A stretch of 62,939 bases of DNA from JAFNAG01 sp041501225 (GTDB lineage: Bacteria > Acidobacteriota > UBA6911): contig JBGQNR010000010.1 in NCBI GenBank assembly GCA_041501225.1, positions 1 to 62,939 of the forward strand, in the 5' to 3' direction. Positions 9,675 through 18,455 of this stretch are shown here, in pieces. Position 1 is the stretch's first letter; every line of letters begins with the position of its first letter. The notes beneath the pieces were generated by a model. That model made no database searches and was not told the origin of the DNA. It saw only the letters and a list, made by a program, of their open reading frames with translations. The position numbers were made by a program, and so were the translations under genes.

Positions 9675-10196
9675 TTAGCTGCCTTGCCTTAATTGATCCC
9701 TTAGGATGCGGAAAATGTTCTCGACCACGTAGCGCTGGAGCGGGCGGTCTTTGGGGTAGATATCGCGCACGCCGCTGAGGATCTTTGCGACCGAGTGCTC
9801 GAACTGGGGGATCAGGTTTGCCGTCACCGTAGGATCGTAGGGCAGCCGGATGCTGTGGCAGCCGAGTTCGGTAAATAACTTTACATAGCGCGCCGTGACC
9901 ATGTCGGGGCAGTGAATTCGCTTATAGGAAGCCTTGACTTCGTATCCCAGCAGCGTCTCGATGATCCGGGCCGGGGATTTGCGGCCCAGGAGATGAATGT
10001 TGCGTGTCTGGATCGGGAGCACGAATCGCTGATACGTATCGACGAGATTTGCGATGCCCAGGGCCGGATCCTGCAGGGCCGTGAGTATCTCCGTGTGTGG
10101 AATTCTACGCGTGCCTTTTTGCCTCTTCGAAGAAGACAGCCTGTGTCCGAGCCCTCCCGGCAGAGACATCTGCGTGCCAGAAGCGGGATCCTTCAT
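9675..10196 (-). CDS. Unrecognised conserved-looking protein, about 173 residues
   Basis: No family is recognised. The product looks soluble and alpha/beta, without signal peptide or membrane segments (for example TRNIHLLGRKSPARIIETLL, LGCHSIRLPYD). I chose ATG 10196, which has GAGGAT seven bases upstream. It lies just behind another unknown gene on the same strand (stop at 10214), so they probably form one unit. Its stop codon lies at the edge of the family A repeat cluster. Confidence 0.65.
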   Translation of the reverse strand: MKDPASGTQMSLPGGLGHRLSSSKRQKGTRRIPHTEILTALQDPALGIANLVDTYQRFVLPIQTRNIHLLGRKSPARIIETLLGYEVKASYKRIHCPDMVTARYVKLFTELGCHSIRLPYDPTVTANLIPQFEHSVAKILSGVRDIYPKDRPLQRYVVENIFRILRDQLRQGS

Positions 10197-10213
10197 CGTG
10201 GTCATCCTCAATT

Positions 10214-11251
10214 CTATTTATTGTGCGCGGCTCGCTGCTTCACCAATCGATCGGCGCCTGTCCTGACCCCCTCCGGTACGCCGCGATCGCGCGACAACAT
10301 CATCAGATCTTTGGGGAGCAAACGCAACAACAACCTCTGCGAGATCATGAGCGGGGTCCTGGGATTGCGCGCAAGATTGTGCATGACGGTATAGCTTTTG
10401 GTCCATGTCCTGCTGTTCCCGATCTGGCGCAGGACGTCCTCGGAGATCTGGCGCATGGCGGCAAAAGACTCCACCTCGTTAAGCGTGAGCTTAGGGCTCT
10501 GCATGACACAGCGTGTGATTTCTTTGTTCGTGTCTTTGACCAGAACCGTCCGCGCTTCGCGGCTACCCATCAGGGCCAACTGCATTTTTTGGCGGATGGT
10601 CATGGTCGAGATGCGCCGGAGGATTGCAACCTCCCGTTCCTGGGGATCGACGGGCAAGCCTTCGAGGGCAAGCTCTTCCAGCGTCAATTCACCCTCGAGT
10701 TCGAGCATCTCTTCGGAAACCGGCGAGGCCTCCTCGGTGGTTACAGCAGTGTAGGAACGCTGTTTGCTCCCAAAGAACTCGGTTTCAATCTCCTGCACCT
10801 GGCCAAGGATTTGCGGGGCCGCGGCCGGGTTGTTTTTGATTTCCTGGAGGATCTCTGGGAAGTCCAGAAGCCGCATGCGGTTGTATAGGATGGTTTCCAG
10901 CAGGGGGGCGGCAACATGGGAAGCCAGCTTGGCGATTATACTCCCACTGGATTCCTGATTCAGGATGATCGCTTCCTGCACCGTGGCAGAATCGGAGATG
11001 GCGAAATGGTCGAGCACCGCCGGGCTGCACTGCGGCGACTTCAATTGGGTAACAATGTCCAACTCGGACATGCCCTTCAATGTGGCTGCAGATTTTTGCG
11101 CCACTTCTTCATCGGGATCGCGTGCAAGCCGCACCAGCAGGCAAAGCATGTCATCAGGCGGCAGCGGGAGAAGGCCGCCGGCTGCCAGCAAACGCACATT
11201 CCTGGGAGGATTCCCCTCGAAAAAGCTATTCAGTATCTTGTCATTCGTCAT
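10214..11251 (-). CDS. Unrecognised all-helical, HEAT-like repeat protein
   Basis: The 345-residue sequence is rich in short paired helices (LVRLARDPDEEVAQKSAATL, then SPAVLDHFAISDSATVQEAI), the look of HEAT-like or leucine-rich-variant alpha-solenoids. A central acidic, Glu-rich linker (EEMLELEGELTLEELALEG) separates two helical halves. No signal peptide or membrane segment is seen, so a cytoplasmic scaffold is plausible. It is followed closely by the gene at 9675 and preceded by a RodZ-like gene 36 bp upstream on the same strand. The start is uncertain; ATG 11251 was preferred over a TTG at 11260. Confidence 0.7.
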   Translation of the reverse strand: MTNDKILNSFFEGNPPRNVRLLAAGGLLPLPPDDMLCLLVRLARDPDEEVAQKSAATLKGMSELDIVTQLKSPQCSPAVLDHFAISDSATVQEAIILNQESSGSIIAKLASHVAAPLLETILYNRMRLLDFPEILQEIKNNPAAAPQILGQVQEIETEFFGSKQRSYTAVTTEEASPVSEEMLELEGELTLEELALEGLPVDPQEREVAILRRISTMTIRQKMQLALMGSREARTVLVKDTNKEITRCVMQSPKLTLNEVESFAAMRQISEDVLRQIGNSRTWTKSYTVMHNLARNPRTPLMISQRLLLRLLPKDLMMLSRDRGVPEGVRTGADRLVKQRAAHNK

Positions 11252-11286
11252 GTTCAGCAAGATTTAAGACGACTCGGTGCCTACAT

Positions 11287-12237
11287 TCATTTGATCATTT
11301 TTTCCAGCAATTCGGGGATGTTGGCGGCATTGATCAGCAGCTTAATCACGGCACCCGGCACGCCCAGAGGCTTGGCGGCTTTTCCGTTGATCTTGAGTTT
11401 GATGCCGCCTGCATTTCCCAAAACCATCTCAAATTGTTCCTTGGCGTCAAAAAACGGTGTGTTCCCCCGGTGAAGAGTGTCGGAATAGACGCGCGTGCCA
11501 TCGCTCGTGAGCGACATCCAACAAGGATCGACCACCTCGAAACTGAGCCGGATCGTACCGGGGGGCGGTTCGGCATGAACCTGGGTCGTGGTTCCTGATG
11601 TTGCTGCTGTTACTGGAGGCTGGTCCACTGGATTGGCAGCAGGTGTTGTCGGTGGGGTAGTCTGAGCCACCTTTGCCTGGCTGGGTGCCGGGGCCGGAGT
11701 TGGGGCTGAAATAGGAATGTGCGAGGTCGGCCGATGCGAAAAGTAGGGAGAAAAGACCTGGGCTATCCAGCCGCGGCTGAAGTACAAGCCGGCGATGGAA
11801 GCCAGCAACATAAGGCTCCAGATCAGGAGCTGCGGAACCTTCCTGGGCTGCGCCACAATCGGCTGGCTGCGCGGCTTGCTTTTGACCGCCTTTTCGCTGT
11901 GGGGCGCCGACTCTGCCTCGTATCGTACCAGGAAATCCGCCGGTTCCAGCCCGAGATACACGCAATAGCTGCGCAGAAAGGCGCGATTGTACATTCCGCC
12001 CGGCAAATCGCTGTAGCGGCCATCTTCCAGGCTCTGGAAGTGGCGCAGGCTTATGCGCGTGTCCTCGGATACCTGCTTGAGCGTGATGTTTTTTTCGGTC
12101 CGTGCGGCCTTCAGGTCTGCGCCCAGTGTTGCCGGGGATTTTGCTGGTTGGGGCAGGGCAGACGGGTGCTCTGCGGCATGTCTGCTATCCGCGGATTCGA
12201 GTCTCAAAATTCCGGATTTCTTATCGCGCTTTGCCAA
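11287..12237 (-). CDS. RodZ-like helix-turn-helix membrane protein
   Basis: RodZ-type proteins link the MreB cytoskeleton to the cell wall machinery. The sequence has a cytoplasmic Xre-like HTH (about 38-100, LGADLKAARTEKNITLKQVS and a YNRAFLRSYCVYLGL helix), one membrane span (about 138-158, LLIWSLMLLASIAGLYFS), a Pro/Thr/Ala-rich periplasmic linker, and a C-terminal beta domain of DUF4115 type (about 230-295). The start is TTG with no strong Shine-Dalgarno, so the first residues are uncertain. No mre genes are nearby, so a specific role in shape is inferred from architecture alone. Confidence 0.82.
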   Translation of the reverse strand: MAKRDKKSGILRLESADSRHAAEHPSALPQPAKSPATLGADLKAARTEKNITLKQVSEDTRISLRHFQSLEDGRYSDLPGGMYNRAFLRSYCVYLGLEPADFLVRYEAESAPHSEKAVKSKPRSQPIVAQPRKVPQLLIWSLMLLASIAGLYFSRGWIAQVFSPYFSHRPTSHIPISAPTPAPAPSQAKVAQTTPPTTPAANPVDQPPVTAATSGTTTQVHAEPPPGTIRLSFEVVDPCWMSLTSDGTRVYSDTLHRGNTPFFDAKEQFEMVLGNAGGIKLKINGKAAKPLGVPGAVIKLLINAANIPELLEKMIK

Positions 12238-12333
12238 GGCGACCGCATTGTACTCACTCCTCTCGGTAGAGTCAATTTGCGGATGATCAGAAATGCCTTT
12301 AGAGAATGCCTACGATTCGTTGGGTGCAAAACC

Positions 12334-12378
12334 CAGCCACAAAGAGCACTAATTCAAAATTTGTGCTTTTCGTGGCTG
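12334..12378. repeat. Diverged family A palindrome in a divergent promoter region
   Basis: CAGCCACAAAGAGCAC and GTGCTTTTCGTGGCTG flank a short loop. Unlike other copies, this one does not follow a stop codon but lies upstream of two divergent genes, just ahead of the promoter at 12400. Confidence 0.65.
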
Positions 12379-12399
12379 TTTCGCTTTTGGTTGTAAGCG

Positions 12400-12428
12400 T
12401 TGACAAGCCGGCGGGGGGCTGCTAGATT
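12400..12428 (+). promoter_or_regulatory. Predicted promoter of the lipoprotein/ABC transporter operon
   Basis: TTGACA (12400-12405) and TAGATT (12423-12428) are 17 bp apart. Transcription would start near 12435. This rules out the long reading frame that begins at 12400 and supports the ATG at 12451. Confidence 0.6.
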
Positions 12429-12450
12429 TATCGGCGTTCCTGGCGAAGAG

Positions 12451-13407
12451 ATGGTAAAATTTGGAGTTATGCTTGGTTGCGGATCCCATCAGAAGGGGCG
12501 ATACGCGATTGCGTCGGCGATCGCACTATGGCTGACGGCTTCCGCGTGCGGCGTTAAAACTGAAGTGAGAGTGCCGGTACCTGCCAAAATCGCCGCTGCC
12601 AAATCTGCCACACTGCAGGAATTGCTTGCATTGCTGCAGGGGAATCGCGATAGAATCACCTCCCTGTCTTCCAGCTCGGTTAAAGTAAGTCTTACGGTAG
12701 CCAAGTTGGAGAGCGGCAAGGCGCAGGTTTATCACAGCGCGCCAGGGTACCTGTTGCTGCGGCGTCCCGATGACATGCGGTTGAACGTCCAGGTACCACT
12801 CACCAAAACAACTGCCGTCGAGCTTCTCTCGAAAGGTGACCAGTTCGAGCTCTGGAGCCCGCGAGACAACAAGCTCTACGTCGGCCGCAATAGCGCCAAG
12901 GGATTCGAGTTGGACGAAAACGGGCAGGCCCTTGCCTTTACCGCCCGGCCCGTTCACATTTTCGATGCGATTATGCCGCATCCGGTGTCGCTCGTCTTGC
13001 CGGATGTACGCATAACAAAAACGGAAGAGCAGGACGCCGAAGCCAAATACTACGTTCTGACTCTCTATCTGGAAACGGGTACGCCGGAGCTGAAAGTATT
13101 GCGCCGGCTGTGGATCGAGAGATCTCAAATGGTGTTGGCGAAGGAGGAATCCTTCACCGACGACGGCCAGATCGCGGGCATCGTGCGCTATTCCGATCCC
13201 GGCACATTCGATGGCGTGGTTCTGCCTCGTGCGATCGCAATCGAACGGCCCCTGGATGGATACTCTCTCGATCTTCATTTCAACAATTGGCGTGTCAACC
13301 CGACCCTGGAAGATTCGGCTTTTGTCCTGAACCCGCCGCCGGAGGCAAGGCGGATCATATTGAAGGAGAAGGGCGACGGAAACCGGGAATTCAAAGGAGC
13401 AAATTAG
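12451..13407 (+). CDS. Putative lipoprotein with a LolA/LolB-like look
   Basis: The 318-residue product starts with a basic n-region (HQKGR), a hydrophobic core (AIASAIALWL) and a likely lipidation Cys at 33 in TASAC; the -3 residue is Ala, so the lipobox is imperfect. The mature part is beta-rich with a segment reminiscent of LolA/LolB or DUF4292 (YLLLRRPDDMRLNVQVPL). The next genes encode an ABC permease, its ATPase and a LolA-like carrier. An outer-membrane acceptor or periplasmic partner is therefore plausible but unproven. The permease starts two bases after its stop. Confidence 0.75.
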   Translation: MVKFGVMLGCGSHQKGRYAIASAIALWLTASACGVKTEVRVPVPAKIAAAKSATLQELLALLQGNRDRITSLSSSSVKVSLTVAKLESGKAQVYHSAPGYLLLRRPDDMRLNVQVPLTKTTAVELLSKGDQFELWSPRDNKLYVGRNSAKGFELDENGQALAFTARPVHIFDAIMPHPVSLVLPDVRITKTEEQDAEAKYYVLTLYLETGTPELKVLRRLWIERSQMVLAKEESFTDDGQIAGIVRYSDPGTFDGVVLPRAIAIERPLDGYSLDLHFNNWRVNPTLEDSAFVLNPPPEARRIILKEKGDGNREFKGAN

Positions 13408-13408
13408 A

Positions 13409-14509
13409 GTGGTGATGGAAAGCATGGTGACAGCCAATATGCGTTCGCGCCCGACGCGGACGTTTATCAGCGTGCTCGCGGTCGCCATCGGCGTGATCCT
13501 GATGCTGATCATTGGCGGCATCGTTTCCGGCACGCTCAATGAATATCTGAGTCGCACCATTGGCGTGGGAGCAGACTTCATGCTTCAGCAAACCGGCGCC
13601 TCCGTGTTTTATGCCCTGAGCAGCGCCACTCTTCCCGGCAAGCTGGAACAAAAGGTAAGAGAGATTCCGGGTGTGGGCGCGGTTACTCCGATTCTGGCCA
13701 ACTTCAGTTCCGCCGATTTCGGCCTTGTCTTTGGCATCGATCTGGCTAGCTACGATGCGTTCCCCGGCCGGCTTCAGATCACTTCCGGCCGCAATTCGCT
13801 GACCGGCGACGAAGTTATCGTCGACGAGTTGTATGCCAAGCTGCACAAGCTGCAGCCGGGCATGCCCCTGAAGGTTCTCAATCATCCATTCACGATCAGC
13901 GGCATCTGCAAGCCCGGTGCCGTAGTGCGCCTGTTTGTGCCGTTGAAAACTCTGCAGGCTCTCAACGAAACGGATGGTAAAGTAACGTTCATGTTCATCA
14001 AGGCGGACCCCGGCACGGACCTTGCCAAGTTGGAATCGAATTTGAACGAGGCGCTTCCCGGGTACAGACTGCGCAGCACTCGCGACGAGACCATGCTGTT
14101 GGCCGACACCAAGATGCCCGGGATGAAAGAATTCCAGTTCACGGTGATTATCGTTTCGATGCTGCTCAGTTTCATGGTTATCCTGGTGGCCATGTACACC
14201 ACGATTTTTGAGCGCACGCGCGAAATTGGCATTCTTAAATCTTTAGGAGCTTCCCGCAGTTTTATCGTTGGCATGATCCTCAAGGAAACTGTTATAATCT
14301 CTGTTCTGGGCGTTTTGTTCGGCATTGGTATCAGTGAGATAGCCCGTAAGGCAATCACAAGCGCGTTCCCGACATTGCAGGTGTCCATGTCGTTTACGGA
14401 AGTGTTGACAGCTTGCGTATTGGGCCTTTTAGGGGGAGCATTGGGAGCACTTTACCCTGCATACAAGGCTGCTAAGATGGATCCTGTCAGGGCATTGACT
14501 TATGAATAA
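13409..14509 (+). CDS. ABC transporter permease, MacB/FtsX type
   Basis: The protein has the fold order of MacB/LolC-type permeases: one N-terminal membrane span (about 18-42, SVLAVAIGVILMLIIGG), a large periplasmic domain, and three C-terminal spans in an FtsX domain with the conserved EIGILKSLGAS loop and a final YPAYKAAKMDPVRALTYE tail. Such proteins do mechanical work across the periplasm instead of classical transport. The start is GTG 13409 with AGGAG upstream; GTG 13412 and ATG 13415 are alternatives. The ATPase gene overlaps its end by 8 bp, so they form one transporter. Confidence 0.9.
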   Translation: MVMESMVTANMRSRPTRTFISVLAVAIGVILMLIIGGIVSGTLNEYLSRTIGVGADFMLQQTGASVFYALSSATLPGKLEQKVREIPGVGAVTPILANFSSADFGLVFGIDLASYDAFPGRLQITSGRNSLTGDEVIVDELYAKLHKLQPGMPLKVLNHPFTISGICKPGAVVRLFVPLKTLQALNETDGKVTFMFIKADPGTDLAKLESNLNEALPGYRLRSTRDETMLLADTKMPGMKEFQFTVIIVSMLLSFMVILVAMYTTIFERTREIGILKSLGASRSFIVGMILKETVIISVLGVLFGIGISEIARKAITSAFPTLQVSMSFTEVLTACVLGLLGGALGALYPAYKAAKMDPVRALTYE

Positions 14510-15248
14510 ACGCGAGTCGGCTGATCTCCCTGCGGAATTCATCATTCAGACCGTCGACCTTACGAAGATTTACCAGTCGGGCAAGGTCGAGGTGCCCGCG
14601 CTGCTGAACGTGGATCTCACGGTCCAGGCCGGTGAGTTTGTCGCCATCATGGGGCCCTCGGGATGCGGCAAATCCACGCTCCTTCACCTGCTCGGCGGGC
14701 TGATGGCGCCGACCAGGGGCCAGATTTGGATCGACGGTATCGACCTCGGCCAGCTCAGCGATCCGGAGCGCACGGAGGTGCGCCGCCGCAAAGTGGGGTA
14801 CATCTTCCAGCGCTTCAATCTGCTGCCCACGCTTACGGCCCGGGGCAACATTGAACTTGCCAAGAAGATCCACGGCAATGGGCACGCGCACCCCTATAAC
14901 AGCGAAGAGATCGTCGCCATGCTCGGCCTGAGCGACAAGATCATGTTCCGGCCTTCCGAACTGTCCGGCGGAGAACAGCAGCGGGTAGCCATTGCACGCG
15001 CATTGATCAATCATCCCGCCATCATCCTGGCGGACGAGCCGACCGGAAGTCTCGACTCGCGCAATGCGCAACAGGTGTTGCGGATTCTGCAAAAGCTGAA
15101 TGAGGAACTGAGTCAAACCATCGTGATGATTACCCACGATTCGGAAGCCGCGTCCGTCGCAGGCCGGATCGTCGAGATGCGCGACGGGCAGATTTTCGAT
15201 CATCATTCTCATCTGGCCTACGAACCTGAACTGGAAGGGCTTCTCTAG
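14502..15248 (+). CDS. ABC transporter ATP-binding protein, LolD/MacB type
   Basis: This is the ATPase partner of the preceding permease. Walker A is GPSGCGKST (51-59), the ABC signature is LSGGEQQR (near 152), Walker B is IILADEPTG, and the switch His follows in MITHDS. Spacing and sequence match the LolD/MacB subgroup that pairs with FtsX-type permeases. The 8-bp overlap with the permease indicates coupled translation. Lipoprotein release to LolA, as in LolCDE, is one possible role given the LolA-like gene at 15662; a MacB-like export role cannot be excluded. Confidence 0.92.
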   Translation: MNKRESADLPAEFIIQTVDLTKIYQSGKVEVPALLNVDLTVQAGEFVAIMGPSGCGKSTLLHLLGGLMAPTRGQIWIDGIDLGQLSDPERTEVRRRKVGYIFQRFNLLPTLTARGNIELAKKIHGNGHAHPYNSEEIVAMLGLSDKIMFRPSELSGGEQQRVAIARALINHPAIILADEPTGSLDSRNAQQVLRILQKLNEELSQTIVMITHDSEAASVAGRIVEMRDGQIFDHHSHLAYEPELEGLL

Positions 15249-15266
15249 GTTGGGGGTTGGAAACCG

Positions 15267-15476
15267 ATGGCAAAAACCGGCGGCACGTTCCGGAACATCC
15301 TGATCTGGACTTACGAGCGCGGCACACTCCAGTATGACATCATCTGCGCACTGATCCTTGCCTTCATCTTTTTTATCCCCAAAAGCTGTTTCACTGCCAG
15401 GAGGCAGGACACCGCCCAGACGAACCATATCCAGACCAGCCGCCCGGTTCAGACCCATCCATCACAACATCAATAG
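15267..15476 (+). CDS. Small single-pass membrane protein
   Basis: The 69-residue product has an amphipathic start (NILIWTYERGTLQYD), one membrane span (IICALILAFIFFIP) and a polar Gln/Thr-rich tail. It lies 18 bp after the ATPase gene on the same strand and before the LolA-like gene, so it may be a small subunit of that locus. I do not recognise a named family. The size is modest, but the hydrophobic pattern and tight placement support a real gene. Confidence 0.65.
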   Translation: MAKTGGTFRNILIWTYERGTLQYDIICALILAFIFFIPKSCFTARRQDTAQTNHIQTSRPVQTHPSQHQ

Positions 15477-15661
15477 ACTCGCGCAGCGGGCCCCAACTGC
15501 CAGGAGTCGCCTGGGGTCGAGGCAATCTCAAAGCCTCGGCACGCCATTCCAATGACGACGGGTGAGGTCAAAAATCGCCGCGAAGCGGCGCGATATAGTA
15601 GCCGGGAGGGTAATTTAGATGCGGAAGGTTGGGAACCTCGGCGGACGGCGCCGATCAGATT

Positions 15662-16390
15662 ATGGTGATTCAGATGCGAACTGTTAGGTGCTTGATTCTC
15701 GGAATCGGCATGATGTGGATTTCGGTTGCAGGATCCCGAGGAGTCTCCTGTTCGCAGGCTAAGAATTCTCAGGCGGCTTTGGACCGGCTCCTGGTAAAGA
15801 TGGAAGCATTGGGTAGGGGCTTCCAGAGCTTTTCGGCGGACTTTACCCAACGAAAGTATATCTCGGTGCTCAAAGAGTTTGAGAATCCCGAGAGCGGCAT
15901 TTTTCTTTATGCGCGCGCCAAGGACGGTTCGGCTCTGCTCAGGCAGGAGTTCAAGGCACCGGGACGCAAGATCCTGACGATCAAGGGCGGCACAGCCACG
16001 GTCTATCAGCCGTCCATCAACCAGGCCAGTATCGTCAATCTGGGCAAAAACAAAGACAAGGCGGAGTTTCTCGCTCTCGGCATCGGCCAGTCGCCGGCCA
16101 AATTGCGCGAGACCTTCAATATTGAATACCAGGGCGAGGAAAAGCTCGAAGGCGCACCTTGCTCCATTCTGGTGCTCAAGCCCAAGAGCAGCGCCACGGC
16201 AGCATTTCTTACCTCGATCACCCTGTGGATCAAGGCTGCCAACAACCTCCCGGTTCAGCAAAAACTCCAGGAACCCAACGGCGACTACCTGCTCAACAAA
16301 TTCGCCAACGAAAAACTGAACCCCAAGGTCGCCGATTCCGACTTCGAGCAAAAACTCCCGAAAACCGTCGACATCCAGGTAATCAAATAA
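15662..16390 (+). CDS. lolA: LolA-like outer-membrane lipoprotein carrier protein
   Basis: LolA carries lipoproteins through the periplasm. The product has a signal peptide (MRTVRCLILGIGMMWISVAG) and then typical LolA sequence: a helix with FQSFSADFTQRKYISVLKEF, strands around GIFLYARAKDGSALLRQEFK, and PGRKILTIKGGTATVYQPS. About 242 residues fits the family. The start is uncertain (ATG 15662 or 15674; a TTG at 15629 lacks proper spacing). It sits behind a LolD-type ATPase, an FtsX-type permease and a lipoprotein, which together look like a Lol system. A family A hairpin with a T run begins two bases after the stop. Confidence 0.82.
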   Translation: MVIQMRTVRCLILGIGMMWISVAGSRGVSCSQAKNSQAALDRLLVKMEALGRGFQSFSADFTQRKYISVLKEFENPESGIFLYARAKDGSALLRQEFKAPGRKILTIKGGTATVYQPSINQASIVNLGKNKDKAEFLALGIGQSPAKLRETFNIEYQGEEKLEGAPCSILVLKPKSSATAAFLTSITLWIKAANNLPVQQKLQEPNGDYLLNKFANEKLNPKVADSDFEQKLPKTVDIQVIK

Positions 16391-16392
16391 TA

Positions 16393-16449
16393 GCAGCCAC
16401 GAAGAACACAAACGAAAAAGAGTTTATTTGTGTCCTTCGGGGCCTTTTT
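16393..16449. terminator. Family A hairpin with T tract after lolA
   Basis: The arms GCAGCCACGAAGAACACAAA and TTTGTGTCCTTCGGGGCC (ending 16444) are followed by TTTTT. It lies between lolA and the convergent gene at 16463, so it is probably a bidirectional terminator. Confidence 0.65.
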
Positions 16450-16462
16450 GTTTTGTGCGCAA

Positions 16463-17053
16463 TCAGTGGCGTACGGGTTTGGGGAGTTCTTTCCAGGTGT
16501 AGTAAATGCGGTTAATCACGGTCCAGTTGCCGAGCACAGCTAGAATCCAGAGGACTGCTTCCATCCGGTTGGTTAACCCGCCAATGATCAGGAGCACGAT
16601 GCGCTCCGGCCGCTCCATGAATCCGACTTTGCAACTGGGGATCAGGCACTCGGCGCGCGCGCGCACATAGCTGGTCATGATCGCGCCCATGAACACCACG
16701 CCGACCAAGACCACGTACCCGAGCCTTTGCTCGCGCGCGTAGTACACCATCAGGCCTTGCAGCAGGATAATATCGGAATATCGATCGATCACCGAATCAT
16801 AGAAAGCGCCGAAACTGGTAACGGAACGCGTATATCGCGCCACCTCGCCATCGAGCATGTCGAACAGGCCTGCGAGGATAACAATGAGGGCGCCGCGGGC
16901 GAATTCTCCGTAGCCGAAATTCCATGCGGCCCAGAAACTGATCACGACGCCGGCAAAGGTCAGGATGTTGGGATTGATCTTCAGGCGGGCGAGTCCCCCT
17001 ACGATCAGGCTCAGAATGAACTTCCCGCCGCGGCCGATGGTGTCGCTGATCAT
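16463..17053 (-). CDS. CDP-alcohol phosphatidyltransferase family protein
   Basis: Members of this family transfer a phosphatidyl group from CDP-diacylglycerol to an alcohol such as glycerol phosphate or inositol phosphate. The diagnostic motif DxxDGxxAR-x8-GxxxDxxxD is complete at about residues 65-90 (DMLDGEVAR, then GAFYDSVID). Several membrane spans surround it. At 196 residues it is like PgsA or inositol-phosphate synthases; the acceptor alcohol cannot be decided from sequence. It lies just downstream of mlaD on the same strand. Confidence 0.9.
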   Translation of the reverse strand: MISDTIGRGGKFILSLIVGGLARLKINPNILTFAGVVISFWAAWNFGYGEFARGALIVILAGLFDMLDGEVARYTRSVTSFGAFYDSVIDRYSDIILLQGLMVYYAREQRLGYVVLVGVVFMGAIMTSYVRARAECLIPSCKVGFMERPERIVLLIIGGLTNRMEAVLWILAVLGNWTVINRIYYTWKELPKPVRH

Positions 17054-17090
17054 GGCGCTAGGCTAGACAGATTCGGAAATCATGTCAAGG

Positions 17091-18314
17091 TCAAAACAAA
17101 CGGAAACGGATCGTCAGATACTTCTTAGGATCCTGCCTTAAATCATAGATAAGTTTGGTGATCTCCGCTGTGCTCTGATTGAGATTGTCGTACAGGGACG
17201 GATCTTTGTAGAGCTTGCCCAGGGTGCCCTGACCTTTGTCAATCTGGTCGACAAAGCCGGCAAACTTCTCGAGCGCGTTGCTCACGCGGTCGTAGAGCGC
17301 GGGATCCTTCGACAGCCTTCCGAGTGTTCCCTCGCCTTTCTCGATCCGATCGATCACGCCATTCGCTTTGGACAACGCTTCATTCAGCTTGTCGAACGGC
17401 TCGGGATTCTGAATAAGCCTGGCAATCGTGCCGGGACCGCTCTGGATTTGATCCGCGACTTTGTTAAACTTTTCCAGGGCCGACACGAGATGATCGTACG
17501 CGGTCGGATCGGAAATCAATTTGGAGACCGTGCCACTGCCGGTGTGCAGGGCATCCACGAGGCTAGTAGCATGTTCAAAGGTTGTCTGGGCCTGTTTCAT
17601 GGTGCTTTGGAGGTCCTGGACGGTTGCCTGGACGGTGCCTCCGATCTTATCGGGATCGATTTTGAGGGCAATGTTCTTGAATTGCTCGGAGAGAACTCCG
17701 AAGTTGGCCACCACGTCGTTGGCCCCGGTCATAATTTCCCGAAATCCTAAAGTGCGCACGCCTTCGATCAAATAGGCGTCATCCACTTTGCGCGGCAGGG
17801 CACCATAGGTGCCCGGCGAGATGTCGATGAAGGAATCCCCGATCAGCCCCTTGGATTCGATGCTGACGGCGGAGTCGTGGCTGATCCGGTCGAAGAACTG
17901 TGACCGGATCTGCAATTGGACCTCGACAAAGTTGAGCTGATTTTTCAGATCGCCAAGCCGGTCACGCAGGGCAGACTGGAGTTTGGTGAGGTTTCGATCT
18001 TTGGGATCCAGCGATTCGATTTGCTTTTGAATCTCTCCGATCTTCTGGAGGATAGGCTTGTTCCCCGCGAAAATCGCCGGCGCGACGATCGAGACCTTGG
18101 TGACCTTGCCAATTTCAATCCCGGCGAGCCACACTGGGGCTCCCGGTTTCAACCCGCCGACATCCGGCAGGTAGGTGATGGCCTTGGTGGTGCGGCCGAA
18201 CCAATTAATGCCCCAGCTCTGCTGAAGAATGACAGCCGCCAGCAGAAGAAGAGCGACAGTGACCAGTATTCCCACCTTCATTTCTGATACGGATGCTCTC
18301 TGCCTCTTAGCCAT
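17091..18314 (-). CDS. mlaD: MlaD family (MCE domain) lipid-binding protein with four C-terminal 34-residue repeats
   Basis: MlaD anchors an MCE ring to the MlaE/MlaF inner-membrane transporter for phospholipid movement. ATG 18314 was chosen because AGGAG lies upstream and the protein then starts MAKRQRASVSEMKVG before one membrane span (ILVTVALLLLAAVIL). The MCE domain follows (YLPDVGGLKPGAPVWLAGIE), then a long helical part. The C-terminus carries four consecutive 34-residue repeats (17133-17540), each starting GxGTxxxLxxxPxxxD. The product is 407 residues. It is the third gene of mlaE-mlaF-mlaD, 141 bp after mlaF. Confidence 0.9.
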   Translation of the reverse strand: MAKRQRASVSEMKVGILVTVALLLLAAVILQQSWGINWFGRTTKAITYLPDVGGLKPGAPVWLAGIEIGKVTKVSIVAPAIFAGNKPILQKIGEIQKQIESLDPKDRNLTKLQSALRDRLGDLKNQLNFVEVQLQIRSQFFDRISHDSAVSIESKGLIGDSFIDISPGTYGALPRKVDDAYLIEGVRTLGFREIMTGANDVVANFGVLSEQFKNIALKIDPDKIGGTVQATVQDLQSTMKQAQTTFEHATSLVDALHTGSGTVSKLISDPTAYDHLVSALEKFNKVADQIQSGPGTIARLIQNPEPFDKLNEALSKANGVIDRIEKGEGTLGRLSKDPALYDRVSNALEKFAGFVDQIDKGQGTLGKLYKDPSLYDNLNQSTAEITKLIYDLRQDPKKYLTIRFRLF

Positions 18315-18455
18315 GACTTTGTTCACTCCTACAGTTCGGGAGAAACCATACAATGAAATCCGAAGATCGACCCTGGCATCGAACCCAGCCTCTGAAGCTT
18401 CGCTAACGACCGTCAACCAGAATTCAATGGCGATCGCATTTCATTTTCAGGTTTC

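Larger units (their letters stand above)
12238..12450. other. Divergent intergenic region with repeat and promoter
   Basis: This 213-bp gap separates the minus-strand RodZ-like gene from the plus-strand lipoprotein gene. It contains a diverged family A palindrome (12334-12378) and the rightward promoter at 12400-12428. I see no gene in it. Confidence 0.65.
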
